A stretch of DNA of 64,000 bases from a virus. The stretch is taken from positions 62,001 through 126,000 of IMG/VR virus record IMGVR_UViG_3300033146_004128. One strand, written 5' to 3'. Under the pieces are notes generated by a model, which did no database searches, was not told the DNA's origin, and saw nothing but the letters and a program-made list of their open reading frames with translations. Within the stretch, counting starts at the first letter, position 1. Each line of letters starts with the position of its first letter. The position numbers were made by a program, and so were the translations under genes. Below are positions 8,106-16,305 of this stretch, piece after piece.

Positions 8106-9935
8106 ATGGGATCAACGTTTAGTGGAAAATTATACGACAGAAGGTTTATGGGTAAGTATAATAACCTATCCAGTGTATACGCAGACATTCTGCCAAATGA
8201 TATCAAGGAAGTCATACAGTGGTCAGAGTTCATTGTAGCAAACGTACCTACTGTAGCATCAGCATTGGACAAGATGTCAAGTGTTGCCATTACAGCTCTA
8301 CAGTATATGACGTCAGACCTTACAGAGATGTCTTCGACAGACGCTAAGTCATGGAAGAATATCCTTGAAGAAGAAATGGACATAGAAGAGAAGCTACAAG
8401 AGATAGGGTTCAACTATCTTCTTAACGGTAACGTATTCCTATCTGTGTTCTTCCCAGTACATAGAACTGTTACATGCATGAAGTGCAAGACTTCACTGTC
8501 ACAGGAGAGATTCTCTTCAGTAAGCAAACTGAAGCCAGAGATGGAAGAGATGCTAGTGCAGAACAATGGTAAGAGAGACGGAAAGAAGATGCCAGGAGAG
8601 AAACAGCACTCAAAGAAGAAGGTGTTGGTATTCAAGGGTGCTTGTCCTGCCTGTGCATCAAAGTCAATATTCACCATACAGGACATAAAGGTGAAGAATA
8701 TGCAAGGGGTAAATGTTGTTAACTGGCCTGTGAACAGTATGAACTTCGTATCTGACAACATCACAGGTAGGAGTACATATTACTACAAGATGCCAAACTC
8801 AACAAAGAAGATGATCACTTCAGGGTTCCTTGACATGCTATTCCATCAGCCATTAGATATGATAGAGTCAGCAGTAAACAATACAGCAGTAAAGTTTGAT
8901 CAGGATAAGATTCTACATATAAAGAGAAAGAAGATGTCCGGGACAAACACAGGATGGGGAATGCCTATACTTACCTCATCGATACCAGAGATGATCTCTC
9001 TACTCTTGCTTAGAAAGTCTCAAGAGAGAATACTATCGGATATGATATTCCCGTTACGAGGATTGTCACCAAGGGCAGCAGGGTCTGATGGTAACGCAGT
9101 GTACAACTTCATGTCCGGAAGTGACCTGACGAAGAAGGTAGAGGCTATTCTGATGCAACATAAGAACAATCCTACCTCTGTAAAGTTCTTCCCTATACCT
9201 CTAGACCAAGTGAATGCATTCGGAGAGGGTAAGGCACTCAACCTAAGCGAAGAGATAGACCAGATATCTACAATGATTATGACTTCTATTGGTGTACCTA
9301 TTGAGTTCGTAAAAGGTGGTCTTGGATATACAGCTGCCGGTGCATCTATTAGAGTGCTTGAAAACCAGTTGATGGGACTAACAAACTCTATGGAGAAGGT
9401 AGCAAACTTTGTAGCCAAGCAGATAGCAACATTCACAGATAAGAAACAGGTAAGGATTAAGATTACTCCATTCAGAATCATCGATGACCTTGCAGAGAAG
9501 CAAATCTTACTTCAAATGTACCAAGGACAGAAAGTATCAGATCACACTATGGCATCTATGTTCAAGCTCGATGCGAAGACAGAGAACGACAGAATGGAAG
9601 AGGAAGCAAAAGCAGGTGCAAGAACACAGGCTGCTGTGCAAGAGTATATGCAGAACATATCTCAGAACCTCGAAGAGAAGGCAAAGACAGAGGCTATGCT
9701 ATCTCAGAGTTCTACTCAGCAAGTCAATCAACAAGCTATCATGCAAGAGGCAGATCAGATGGCAGCACAGTTACAGCAGATGGAATCCGGGCAGCGTAAG
9801 TCAGAGATGGATCGTCTTCAGAAAGAGAACTGGCTATTATATGTTGCTACTAAGGAACGCATGGAGTTCAATGGTCGCAAGGACGCTACACAGGCTGCGC
9901 AACAACAACAAGCTGAACAGCAAGGAGGAATGTAA
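8106..9935 (+). CDS. Portal protein with an inserted zinc-ribbon-like motif
   Basis: AGGAGATAT precedes the ATG. The 609-residue product has the layout of tailed-phage portal proteins, the dodecameric ring at the capsid vertex through which DNA is packaged and ejected. Support comes from an N-terminal helical and beta region, the middle segment with IDQISTMIMTSIGVPIEFV followed by GLGYTAAGASIRVLE, and a long C-terminal helical, Gln-rich tail after about residue 480. Unusually, two CxxC pairs (CMKC 124-127 and CPAC 180-183) bracket a basic insertion, which looks like a zinc ribbon. The portal assignment is from pattern recognition and context. Confidence 0.8.
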   Translation: MGSTFSGKLYDRRFMGKYNNLSSVYADILPNDIKEVIQWSEFIVANVPTVASALDKMSSVAITALQYMTSDLTEMSSTDAKSWKNILEEEMDIEEKLQEIGFNYLLNGNVFLSVFFPVHRTVTCMKCKTSLSQERFSSVSKLKPEMEEMLVQNNGKRDGKKMPGEKQHSKKKVLVFKGACPACASKSIFTIQDIKVKNMQGVNVVNWPVNSMNFVSDNITGRSTYYYKMPNSTKKMITSGFLDMLFHQPLDMIESAVNNTAVKFDQDKILHIKRKKMSGTNTGWGMPILTSSIPEMISLLLLRKSQERILSDMIFPLRGLSPRAAGSDGNAVYNFMSGSDLTKKVEAILMQHKNNPTSVKFFPIPLDQVNAFGEGKALNLSEEIDQISTMIMTSIGVPIEFVKGGLGYTAAGASIRVLENQLMGLTNSMEKVANFVAKQIATFTDKKQVRIKITPFRIIDDLAEKQILLQMYQGQKVSDHTMASMFKLDAKTENDRMEEEAKAGARTQAAVQEYMQNISQNLEEKAKTEAMLSQSSTQQVNQQAIMQEADQMAAQLQQMESGQRKSEMDRLQKENWLLYVATKERMEFNGRKDATQAAQQQQAEQQGGM

Positions 9936-10132
9936 TGAGCAAGAAGAAGATAACATCAGTAAGCATACCATGTAGGGGACTTAAGCCTTCTAAGACAAGA
10001 GGGTTTAGTTGTAAGCAAGAAGTTAAGACAGCAAAGCAATTCATCACAACTCACAGAGCTAGATCTAAGGGATACGATTCACTATCTGACATTCCCGTAT
10101 CTATTCATAAATTTATAGACTCAACAGGATAA
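9935..10132 (+). CDS. Small protein of unknown function after the portal
   Basis: The ATG overlaps the portal stop codon (TAATG) and has a strong AAGGAGGA upstream, so the 65-residue product is probably translated by coupling. It is basic, with two cysteines (C13 and C26) in the first half. No family is recognised. Confidence 0.6.
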   Translation: MSKKKITSVSIPCRGLKPSKTRGFSCKQEVKTAKQFITTHRARSKGYDSLSDIPVSIHKFIDSTG

Positions 10133-10136
10133 CATA

Positions 10137-10919
10137 ATGGCAAAAGACAAAAGCGTAAAGAAGAAAGAAGATAGAGAGTTAACCTTTGGTGAGAAGGTTC
10201 TTGGTTTTGGTGCTGGGTCAATCGCAGGTGGTGCAGTAGGACTTGGAGGTCAGATAGGAATAACGCTTGGAACAATAAAGGCTATGAACTCTAATCGTGG
10301 AGAGAAGTTTGACATGGAGAAGCTTCGTAAGAGCGTAACAGGAAAATCAAAAGATGGTTCCCTGGTCATGATTGACAATAAGTCACCACTATCATCACAT
10401 TATGCATCAAAACATGTAATCGATGCAGGAGGCGCTCCTCTTGGTAGGAAGAGTGGAGGAAAGAGATACGTCTCTTCACCACATGATAATGCAGCCATAA
10501 CAGCTCACGAGTTAGCACACTCGTCAAGTAAGTTCGTAAATCATAAGGCTGGTGCCGTAGCGTACGGACTATCAACTCTTGGAACTGCAGGTGCTCTACC
10601 TATAGCAGCAATGATACAAGGAGCAAGAGGTGAAGATCTAACCAAGACAGAAGCAGCAGGAATGCTCGGTGTATCTGCTCCTATGTTATATGAAGAGAGT
10701 AGAGCAAACATAAAAGCTTTCCAGGCATTAAGAAAGATGAAGCATAGAGACGGTCTATTGAGAGCATCTCTTCCGCTTATTGGATCTCAGCTGTCATATA
10801 CTGGGATGGCTGCGCTTCCATTTGCAATACGAAAAGGTGCTAAGACCGCTAGAGAGTATGTAGACAAGAATATTGTAGACCCAAATTCATCTACTAGCAA
10901 CTTGGCCTCTGCTCTATAG
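10137..10919 (+). CDS. Candidate membrane-type HExxH zinc metallopeptidase
   Basis: The 260-residue product contains AAITAHELAHSS, a canonical HExxH zinc site (H124, E125, H128), preceded by a segment that could be the edge strand of a metalloprotease. LYEESRANIKAF (E186/E187) lies about 60 residues downstream and matches the position and E-x-x-A style of the third ligand in YugP-type neutral zinc peptidases. Hydrophobic Gly/Ala-rich segments occur at about residues 23-46, 138-161 and 208-230, suggesting membrane association. The basic N-terminus resembles the Gly/Ala-rich virion proteins upstream. Its place directly after the portal suggests a virion role, for example head maturation or wall or membrane penetration. 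Activity is inferred from motifs only. Confidence 0.6.
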   Translation: MAKDKSVKKKEDRELTFGEKVLGFGAGSIAGGAVGLGGQIGITLGTIKAMNSNRGEKFDMEKLRKSVTGKSKDGSLVMIDNKSPLSSHYASKHVIDAGGAPLGRKSGGKRYVSSPHDNAAITAHELAHSSSKFVNHKAGAVAYGLSTLGTAGALPIAAMIQGARGEDLTKTEAAGMLGVSAPMLYEESRANIKAFQALRKMKHRDGLLRASLPLIGSQLSYTGMAALPFAIRKGAKTAREYVDKNIVDPNSSTSNLASAL

Positions 10920-10950
10920 TATTTGAATATGGAAAGAAATACTGTATAAT
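10918..10950 (+). promoter_or_regulatory. Inverted repeat abutting a TATAAT promoter
   Basis: AGTATTT (10918-10924) and AAATACT (10937-10943) form a perfect 7-bp inverted repeat with a 12-nt loop overlapping the stop codon of the previous gene. TATAAT (10945-10950) follows one base later, preceded by TG. The next gene starts 24 nt after it with AAGGAATAT upstream. Confidence 0.55.
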
Positions 10951-10973
10951 TTACAGATAAAAAGGAATATAAT

Positions 10974-11882
10974 ATGTCAAAATTTATGACCAGTGTAATT
11001 ATAAGGGGAGGGATAAACTTCTTGGGTAAACATCTATTAAACAGAGAAGGACCTCTCCAATCAACAATAGATGCAAGCGACCCCGCATCATGGACGTATA
11101 CAGGGAGTCAATTTTCATTTTCAGAAGGTACATTCAGCAGTACAAACCACTCTCATCGCTCAACATCTAGTATGAGCATGACAGTTCCACTGCTTAGTTT
11201 CATTAGACTTAAGTGGAGAGTAAGCTCAGAGGGCGGATGGGATTATATAAATATTTACATAAACGGAGAGAGAGTGATAAGAAGGTCAGGAGACAGTGGC
11301 TGGACTGACTTCAACTACACTGTAGATGGAGAACCACTTGAAAATGCAACTATAAAGATAGAATATTACAAGGATGGTAGTGTATCTAGAGGAGAAGATA
11401 GATGTCAAGTGAAAGATATAGTCGTGTCTGGACCAACTGTGTTTGGACCTCCTCCATGGAGACTTATGCATCAGTTCGCCTCAAATACCGGTGCACCTCC
11501 ATACCCTAACGAAGTCAGCCTTAATGGGGCTCACGAGGCAATCAATACACACGCCAAGCTTGACGCTGCAGGAATAACACACTCGTTGAGCCATTATAAC
11601 TATTCAGGCTATACTAGACCGGCAAACTACCTTCAGGCATTCAGAAGCGGATCACCTCAAGGATATATAGAAGTCACTATGCCAGTTGGATTCACTGAGA
11701 TGAAAGTAGAGTGGGGAAACTGGTATAGTGGACATGTGTTCCTTAAAGTTAATGGGACAACAATAAAGACTCTTTCTCCAAACCAGAAAGCAGATGTTGA
11801 AGAGTTCGCATGCTCCTCAGGCAGCAAGGTTAGAATACAAGAGGATGGGATTCTTTTTGTGAAAGCAATATGGGTACGATGA
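10974..11882 (+). CDS. Beta-rich, possibly carbohydrate-binding virion protein
   Basis: The 302-residue product reads as beta-sandwich in style, rich in glycine, serine and aromatic residues. Around residues 80-150 it has a lectin-like run (WDYINIYINGERV, then WTDFNYTV and IKIEYYKDGS) of the kind seen in carbohydrate-binding or CUB-like domains. The C-terminal half (from about 160) includes another beta domain ending FVKAIWVR, with matching phrases KVEWGNWYSGHVFLKVNG and ATIKIEYYKDG suggesting two related sheets. It is the first gene of a new transcription unit. Host-surface binding is inferred. Confidence 0.6.
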   Translation: MSKFMTSVIIRGGINFLGKHLLNREGPLQSTIDASDPASWTYTGSQFSFSEGTFSSTNHSHRSTSSMSMTVPLLSFIRLKWRVSSEGGWDYINIYINGERVIRRSGDSGWTDFNYTVDGEPLENATIKIEYYKDGSVSRGEDRCQVKDIVVSGPTVFGPPPWRLMHQFASNTGAPPYPNEVSLNGAHEAINTHAKLDAAGITHSLSHYNYSGYTRPANYLQAFRSGSPQGYIEVTMPVGFTEMKVEWGNWYSGHVFLKVNGTTIKTLSPNQKADVEEFACSSGSKVRIQEDGILFVKAIWVR

Positions 11883-11883
11883 T

Positions 11884-12174
11884 ATGTATGATAAAGAAGC
11901 ATTAAGTATGAAGCTTACGGCAATGAAGAGACTGCAGAGTAAGTACGCTGGTCTTGCCAGTGAAGCCACTGAGCAAGCAAACATAATAAAGAGTATAGAT
12001 GGGGCAAGCAAAGAGGCTCTGAACTATGCCAGGATCGGAGAGAGCAGCGAAAAGAAACTGTACTCTCTTAGAGACAAGATAAAAAGTAAGGTATCAAAGA
12101 GATACAAGAAGATATACAAGACAGAGCCAACCATGCTAGGAAAGCTTACTCGGCTCATACAAGGTAAGAAGTAA
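11884..12174 (+). CDS. Small basic coiled-coil protein of unknown function
   Basis: The 96-residue product is helical and charged, with heptad-like spacing in the first 70 residues and a lysine-rich C-terminus. The start one base after the previous stop has little ribosome-binding sequence; the ATG at 11911 is an alternative. Its stop overlaps the next start codon (TAATG). No family is recognised. Confidence 0.55.
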   Translation: MYDKEALSMKLTAMKRLQSKYAGLASEATEQANIIKSIDGASKEALNYARIGESSEKKLYSLRDKIKSKVSKRYKKIYKTEPTMLGKLTRLIQGKK

Positions 12175-12620
12175 TGGCAGCAAGGACAGAAAGAAGAGAG
12201 CCAACCGAGGCAGAGATACAAAAGGCTATCATGCAGTACCTGGCCACTAGGAAGAAGATGGTATTTTGGAGGCAAAACTCAGGATCATTTGTTGCTCCAG
12301 TATTACGTGCCATCGCTGCAGTCTTAGTCAAGTTTGGACTAGGCAAAAAGAAGATGGCTATCATGGCAGCCGTAAAGAAGGCTGCAGGTCACTATAAGTG
12401 TACAAGTGAACCAGGCATACCTGACATAACAGCAATATATCGTGGTGTATACGTTGGTCTTGAGGTGAAGACAAAGGTTGGAAGACTTACTAAGGACCAA
12501 AAGGTGATGCACGACAGAATGCACAAAAATGGTGTCAAGGTTGTCATTGTAAGAAGTGTTGATGAAGTGAAGATGGTGCTTGCTGACATAGACGAACTCT
12601 TTGAGAGAAGTGGTGCATAG
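12174..12620 (+). CDS. VRR-NUC domain nuclease
   Basis: The 148-residue product matches the VRR-NUC family of PD-(D/E)XK nucleases along its whole length. The N-terminal TEAEIQKAIMQYL helix, a WRQNSG strand, then GIPDI (D84), GLEVKT (E97 and K99) and KDQKVMHDRM with Q109 form the expected active-site order. The last 30 residues (VKVVIVRSVDEV) match the usual closing strand and helix. Family members cut branched or structured DNA, and stand-alone phage versions are thought to act in recombination or repair. The start overlaps the previous stop codon and has AAGGTAAG upstream. Confidence 0.85.
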   Translation: MAARTERREPTEAEIQKAIMQYLATRKKMVFWRQNSGSFVAPVLRAIAAVLVKFGLGKKKMAIMAAVKKAAGHYKCTSEPGIPDITAIYRGVYVGLEVKTKVGRLTKDQKVMHDRMHKNGVKVVIVRSVDEVKMVLADIDELFERSGA

Positions 12621-12621
12621 C

Positions 12622-13269
12622 ATGAGCTACAGTAATCTAAGCAAGTGGATCAGTGACAAGTTTGGCGACATAGAGGTGAAAACATTGTCGTCTCTATCTG
12701 TGTGCATATATGGGACATATAGCATAGATATAGAGATGAGTTCTGAAGGAATGAGACTGGTATCAGACAGGGATCTCAATCTTCCTGTTATAGGACCAAA
12801 AGAAGGAATAGGTTGTGAAGAGATAGCCGGCTTCAGAGTCAAGGGCGCTACAGAACTCAGGAATATAGATATACTATTTGATATGAGTGATGTGTCAAAG
12901 TCTTCATTATTCATACAGAGAGGAGCAAAGCATACGTATCCGGACTCAGGAGTTGGTGTGATAGTAAATGCTGACATAAGCCTTGCTATATTCATAGCTT
13001 GGTACTTGTCTATTGATGAGGTGTCAACACACATAAACAATGAAGATGATGTTATAAAGGCACTAGAGATGCTTCCTGTTCCATTCTCTGATAAGCTAAT
13101 ACACTCAAAGTTTGTAAATGCTATAAAAAGCTCAATGGATGAAGAGGTAAGACTCATCATAAATGTAGAAGAGATGATATCTAGGGTGAAGGGGATAAGG
13201 CTTGATCTTATAGATGAAGTTCACTACTATCTCGAACATGATTGTCATTCCAATACAGACTCATTTTAG
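12622..13269 (+). CDS. Protein of unknown function
   Basis: I place the start at the ATG at 12622, one base after the VRR-NUC stop; the frame is open further upstream but only through the end of that gene. The 215-residue product begins MSYSNLSKWISDKFGDIEV and mixes helices and strands with no recognised motif. A hydrophobic segment near residue 115-135 (GVIVNADISLAIFIAWYL) is probably buried rather than membrane-spanning. It shares the operon with the nuclease but no functional link is evident. Confidence 0.6.
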   Translation: MSYSNLSKWISDKFGDIEVKTLSSLSVCIYGTYSIDIEMSSEGMRLVSDRDLNLPVIGPKEGIGCEEIAGFRVKGATELRNIDILFDMSDVSKSSLFIQRGAKHTYPDSGVGVIVNADISLAIFIAWYLSIDEVSTHINNEDDVIKALEMLPVPFSDKLIHSKFVNAIKSSMDEEVRLIINVEEMISRVKGIRLDLIDEVHYYLEHDCHSNTDSF

Positions 13270-13304
13270 ATATACTACGATAACAAGAATTTTAAGGAAA
13301 TAAC

Positions 13305-14375
13305 ATGAGTAACAAAAAAGTTTTACTATATAAAGACAAGATGGCTCCACTTACACATAGAGAATTGGATGACAACTTTGAGCTATTGGGTGCCAAGGCA
13401 GATGGAACGTTCTCTGGAGACTTTGCTATTGTGCTTGAAGGAATGAAGAGCGAAGACTATGTGAACCTTAGTAATGGTGCAGGTCACGCAAAACTGGAGG
13501 GACCTTGCCCACTATACGATAGTGACGGTAGTGCTATGTATCCTATAGAAGGTGAGATAGGAATAAAATTTGATCCTTCGACAGGAAGAAAGTCTTTTGT
13601 GTTGCTACCAAATGATGAAGATATGGCTCTATCTCCAAACGGACAGATAATTGCATCAGCAGGTGGGAGTAGAATTGTAATATCTTTTCTTGAAGATGAA
13701 AAATTTGGAGAGTTTTCGTTACCTGCTGGTTTTACCTCCCAGACATATTGTTGGTGGAAAGATGACGAAACACTATATGTAGCTGGCCACAGATATACTG
13801 ACATACTTGTACTGAAAGTTGATCTAACTAAAGACTCTCTTCTTGTGCTAGATAGTACCATGTCCGATATGTTGCCGGTAAACAAAAGAGGGGTCGTTCT
13901 TAGTGGAGACTATGCATGTTCCTATGACTATTCCAACAATAGCATTGTGACTGTTCATATTTCTACAGGTACAAAAGCGGTATTACCAGAAGAGTCAATA
14001 TCAGCTACAGCAGAATTTTTTGCCATATCTTTAATTGGGATGAAAGATAACAAGTCAATGTTTATAGGAATAGAGTATAACATGAATGAAGCTGGGGATA
14101 ATCTAGATATAGGATCCCTAGCTGTTGTTGGTATAGCCTTGGACGTGAACGGGTCTTTTACAAAGATGTATGATATGGATATGTCTGTTCTTGAGTCAGC
14201 AATGCTACTAAGCGATGATAATGAATTTGTACTTCAAAGACATGTCGTCCAAGGAAAAGAGTTCTATAAGCCTACATATCAAGAATTTTTTACAGGAATA
14301 TACATCCCAAATGAGGATAGATGTTTAGGTATAAACACGCTTTCTCAGGAGATAGCAGTTAAAAAAGGCAAATAA
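13305..14375 (+). CDS. Fibre-type protein with a beta-propeller-like body
   Basis: AAGGAAAT precedes the ATG. Near the N-terminus, residues 7-29 contain KDKMAPLTHRELDDNF, a form of the motif [KR]xxxxLTxxELDxNF found near the head of many phage fibre and tail proteins and seen again in the 19160 and 20875 products. The rest of the 356-residue protein consists of repeated strand patterns such as LSPNGQIIASAGG, ETLYVAGHRY and SGDYACSYDY, spaced like beta-propeller blades. It probably binds a surface ligand or another fibre, which is inference. No enzyme motif was seen. Confidence 0.65.
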   Translation: MSNKKVLLYKDKMAPLTHRELDDNFELLGAKADGTFSGDFAIVLEGMKSEDYVNLSNGAGHAKLEGPCPLYDSDGSAMYPIEGEIGIKFDPSTGRKSFVLLPNDEDMALSPNGQIIASAGGSRIVISFLEDEKFGEFSLPAGFTSQTYCWWKDDETLYVAGHRYTDILVLKVDLTKDSLLVLDSTMSDMLPVNKRGVVLSGDYACSYDYSNNSIVTVHISTGTKAVLPEESISATAEFFAISLIGMKDNKSMFIGIEYNMNEAGDNLDIGSLAVVGIALDVNGSFTKMYDMDMSVLESAMLLSDDNEFVLQRHVVQGKEFYKPTYQEFFTGIYIPNEDRCLGINTLSQEIAVKKGK

Positions 14376-14376
14376 C

Positions 14377-15171
14377 ATGACATGGATAATCACAGACCTG
14401 ACATCGAGTGGCTATGGAGTATATGTAGATCTTCCCTCTGATACAGAGGAGACCGCATGTACTGTAAAAGAGATATATACCGGGATGACATATCCGGTTG
14501 GCGATGAGTGGAGAATGGTGTCTGAGCCAATCGAAGGTCACAACGGAAGCGTTCAGGGTGGAACATACGTAGCTAATGGATATGTTGCATCGGGGTACAC
14601 AGAAATAGAGGCTGCTCCAACTTACACAGAATCAGGATATGTGGCAGCCGGATACGTTGAAGGTGGATCACCTATACCTGCTTCTTATGTGGCAGCCGGA
14701 TATGTAGCTTCTGGGTATACAGAAGGTGGAGCGGTAGTATGTACTATAGGAACCAATAATGATCTAGCTGTTGACGCAGGATTTGTTGACGCAGGCTACT
14801 TTGAAGGTGACGAGGGACAGAGTAATTATGTTGCTTCAGGATATGTTGCCAGTGGATATCTTCCTTCTGCAGACACCGCATGTGGTATCTATGTTGAAGA
14901 GGTAGAAGGAGTCTGGGAAAGATGGATAGTTGACCCAGTAGACTCTACATATGTCAGATCAGGGTTCTTCGCTGAAGACATAAACCCAACTCCATGTGTG
15001 CCATACACAGAGGAAGAAGACGATGATATGTTCAGTTCAATATACGGACTGTATCCTTTCGGGGACCAAGTACCTGCACTTCTAATAAATAAGAGCCTGA
15101 ATAGACTGTTCGGATCAAGAGTCCCAATAAAAGAGAGACCAGATATTGGCCACTCTGTACTAGGGAGATAG
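14377..15171 (+). CDS. Virion-type protein with tandem YVAxG repeats
   Basis: The 264-residue product contains a run of short repeats of the form Y-[VT]-x-[SAN]-G-Y: YVANGYVASGYTE at 64-76, ESGYVAAGYVEGG at 85-97, SYVAAGYVASGYTEGG at 103-118, DAGFVDAGYFEG at 133-144, YVASGYVASGY at 151-161 and YVRSGFFAE at 192-200. These are not classical pentapeptide repeats (A[DN]Lxx) or collagen Gly-x-Y. An acidic patch and a more ordinary globular C-terminus follow. The gene is 1 nt from the next gene and so may share its transcript with the two-component genes. The role is unknown; a repetitive surface or fibre protein is likely. Confidence 0.65.
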   Translation: MTWIITDLTSSGYGVYVDLPSDTEETACTVKEIYTGMTYPVGDEWRMVSEPIEGHNGSVQGGTYVANGYVASGYTEIEAAPTYTESGYVAAGYVEGGSPIPASYVAAGYVASGYTEGGAVVCTIGTNNDLAVDAGFVDAGYFEGDEGQSNYVASGYVASGYLPSADTACGIYVEEVEGVWERWIVDPVDSTYVRSGFFAEDINPTPCVPYTEEEDDDMFSSIYGLYPFGDQVPALLINKSLNRLFGSRVPIKERPDIGHSVLGR

Positions 15172-15172
15172 T

Positions 15173-15676
15173 ATGGGATGGACAGACTTATTTAAGTCCA
15201 AAGAGGCAGACACTCTTAAGGACATAGACAAGATAGTAAAAGACCTAAAGGATCTTCAGTTGAGTATAATTGAGTTCACAAATGATTCCTCTATAGATAT
15301 GGAGATATCAGAGATGATAGGGAAGCTTAAGGCACAGAACCCAGAGAATGTAGATCCTGAAAAGCTTATGGAGTTTCTGGCTTATCTTAGCGACAAGACA
15401 AAAACAAAGAGTGACATGACACAGAGCCACTATACTGACACAATGATGAAGGTTATTCATGCTAAAATAGAACTGCTTGCAATATATCATACCGGTGTAG
15501 TAAGAGGTAGTGTGATAAGGCAGATATTCTCAATGTCTTCAGTATGGCCTATTCTATTCTCGCTTGTGTTTATTGTGGCTATCCTGATAGGTACACACAA
15601 GTATGATCCGTCTTTGTTTCGTGACTTAGGGATATCAGGACAAAGAACAGTAAAGACAGAAGGAACTTCAAAATGA
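15173..15676 (+). CDS. Single-pass membrane protein upstream of the two-component genes
   Basis: GGGAG lies 4-5 nt before the ATG. The 167-residue product is helical and charged for the first 110 residues, then has one clear membrane segment at about residues 121-141 (SSVWPILFSLVFIVAILIG) followed by a short basic tail. There is no signal peptide or lipobox. Its stop codon overlaps the start of the receiver-domain gene by 4 nt (ATGA), so it belongs to the same unit and could be a membrane partner of the kinase. That link is inferred from gene order only. Confidence 0.65.
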   Translation: MGWTDLFKSKEADTLKDIDKIVKDLKDLQLSIIEFTNDSSIDMEISEMIGKLKAQNPENVDPEKLMEFLAYLSDKTKTKSDMTQSHYTDTMMKVIHAKIELLAIYHTGVVRGSVIRQIFSMSSVWPILFSLVFIVAILIGTHKYDPSLFRDLGISGQRTVKTEGTSK

Positions 15677-16305
15677 TATCTTTTTTAAGAAAAATAATGA
15701 GCCCAAGTGAAGAGACAGTAGACTCAAAGAGTATAGATGATATCCGGGAGAGAATGGCTAATCATCTTAAGGATACAAAGACTCCAGCTCTCAAATATCC
15801 AGACGGATTTGCCTCTGACAGGAAGACGGTAATTATACTTGATGACAGTGCAGGTGCAACTATGCTGTTTGATGACACGATACGAGAACTTCAAAAGAGT
15901 GGGGAGAACTGTGTAAACGAGATACAATTCGTAAAGATAAGCACACCTCAGGCAGTATTTATGCTTAAGAATGAAGTTAACAGAGGAAACTTGTCAAACA
16001 TAGTAGGTGCAGTGCTTGACATTACAATAGGAGGATATGCTATAGTTGATGGCAACACGGTTATCTTGGACGGTATCGATGCCTTTGAATTTCTTAGCTC
16101 AAGATTCCCTGAGGCAGAGATGAGGTTCTTTACTTCTCACTCTATGAACGAGAAGAACGCAGAGATATTCAGGTTTATGCAGAAATACAAGAAGCTAACT
16201 GGTGAAGACATTACAGGTAAGACATACATAAAAAATCCGTTCTCTACCAACAGAATAGACATGATGAGAGATATACTAGAGAGTATATGTAATGCAAAGA
16301 ATTAA
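15673..16305 (+). CDS. Stand-alone response-regulator receiver domain
   Basis: The 210-residue product has a receiver (REC) domain at about residues 50-200. The required residues are in order: the acidic pair D57-D58 in VIILDDS, the phosphoacceptor D116 in GAVLDIT, T154/S155 in FFTSHS, and K187 with the following P189 in IKNPF. No DNA-binding or enzymatic output domain follows, and there is a 50-residue N-terminal extension, so output would have to be by protein contact. The gene overlaps the membrane-protein gene by 4 nt and the histidine-kinase gene by 14 nt, which argues for a coupled pair. Confidence 0.85.
   Translation: MISFLRKIMSPSEETVDSKSIDDIRERMANHLKDTKTPALKYPDGFASDRKTVIILDDSAGATMLFDDTIRELQKSGENCVNEIQFVKISTPQAVFMLKNEVNRGNLSNIVGAVLDITIGGYAIVDGNTVILDGIDAFEFLSSRFPEAEMRFFTSHSMNEKNAEIFRFMQKYKKLTGEDITGKTYIKNPFSTNRIDMMRDILESICNAKN

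Noticed and set aside
7916-8413. Minus-strand open frame of 165 residues
   Set aside because: It lies opposite the end of one plus gene and the start of the portal gene and has no promoter or ribosome-binding site.
12601-13269. Upstream start for the gene after the VRR-NUC gene
   Set aside because: The extra residues would overlap the VRR-NUC reading frame; the ATG at 12622 just after the stop is preferred.
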